Below, piece after piece: positions 14,337 to 14,546 of a stretch of DNA of 14,546 nt (the first letter of the stretch is position 1; each line of letters opens with the position of its first letter). The DNA is taken from the NCBI GenBank assembly GCA_023443765.1, contig JAEZTA010000174.1, positions 1 to 14,546 of the forward strand, read 5' to 3'. Position numbers and translations under genes: made by a program. The notes under the pieces were generated by a model. That model was not told the origin of the DNA, made no database searches, and saw only the letters and a list, made by a program, of their open reading frames with translations. This DNA is from Bacteroidota bacterium (GTDB lineage: Bacteria > Bacteroidota > Bacteroidia > Bacteroidales > Rikenellaceae).

Positions 14337-14546
14337 ATGGGAAAAATCGAAAAACTCCTGAAAAATTCCGAGATGGCCAAGCTTCCCGCTGAGAAGCCTT
14401 ACGCCCTCCCGGTCAACAAAAAATTCTACCTGCTCCAAACCGTCGTGGCATGGGCCGCCGCCGTCATGCTGCTGCTCTCGGCGTTCAACTCGATGAAGTA
14501 TCAGACCACGGGCGTCGCAGGCAACATGCCGATCTACTACTTCGCA
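14337..14546 (+). CDS. Unrecognised membrane protein, start only, cut by window end
   Basis: Seventy residues are visible, with no stop. A basic, helical N-terminus (MGKIEKLLKNSEMAKLPAEK) is followed by one TM helix (about 31-50, YLLQTVVAWAAAVMLLLSAF) and then NSMKYQTTGVAGNMPIYYFA. It begins 12 nt after the previous stop, so it is probably the fourth gene of the lemA operon. I cannot name the family from this fragment. Confidence 0.65.
   Translation, partial: MGKIEKLLKNSEMAKLPAEKPYALPVNKKFYLLQTVVAWAAAVMLLLSAFNSMKYQTTGVAGNMPIYYFA

Noticed and set aside
1..14546. CRISPR array, insertion sequence or phage attachment site
   Set aside because: No regularly spaced repeats, transposase, integrase or terminal inverted repeats are visible; the tRNA-Cys 3' end is not followed by an integrase or by a duplicated end.

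Overview
The window looks like a chromosomal segment of a GC-rich gut Bacteroidales, most likely Alistipes (Rikenellaceae) or a close relative. The reasons are: Bacteroidetes-type promoters (TAnnTTTG -7 boxes, in one case with TTTG 19 nt upstream), few Shine-Dalgarno sequences, a Mfa1-type fimbrial gene set, a serine-type sulfatase, a GH130 enzyme, and coding DNA that is clearly GC-rich. The genus is inferred from overall character, not from a marker gene.

Region 1 (1-5133, all minus strand) is a type V fimbria locus. Reading with transcription: an AraC-family regulator, a small Rrf2-like winged-helix protein, a DUF3575 outer-membrane protein, a DUF3868/OmpA-like/TPR protein, and a Mfa1-family fimbrillin lipoprotein cut by the left edge. 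The last four are closely spaced (25, 11 and 44 nt) and read as one operon. The DUF3575 gene carries a run of nine G within its coding strand, a possible phase-variation switch.

Region 2 (5134-7255) holds housekeeping functions. A tRNA-Cys (GCA) has a near-consensus promoter, an upstream A/T-tract tandem repeat and an intrinsic terminator. Two minus-strand genes follow: a MazG/HisE-like NTP pyrophosphohydrolase and a small metallophosphoesterase. A strong hairpin with T-runs on both sides lies between the divergent metallophosphoesterase and GH130 genes, where no terminator is expected.

Region 3 (7256-10073) is a convergent pair of exported carbohydrate-processing enzymes, a GH130 glycosidase/phosphorylase (+) and a serine-type sulfatase lipoprotein (-), separated by a strong terminator. 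There is no SusC/SusD pair, so this is not a full polysaccharide utilisation locus.

Region 4 (10074-14546, plus strand) begins with a predicted membrane-spanning regulator (lipoprotein-type signal, TPR-like sensor region, one TM helix, coiled coil, C-terminal HTH). A 24-bp inverted repeat then precedes a tight operon: LemA, DUF3137 protein, an unrecognised two-TM protein, and a membrane protein cut by the right edge.

The least explained parts are the LemA-DUF3137 operon with its two unknown membrane partners and the adjacent membrane-spanning HTH regulator, together with the fimbrial operon that combines a coding G9 tract and an Rrf2-like regulator.
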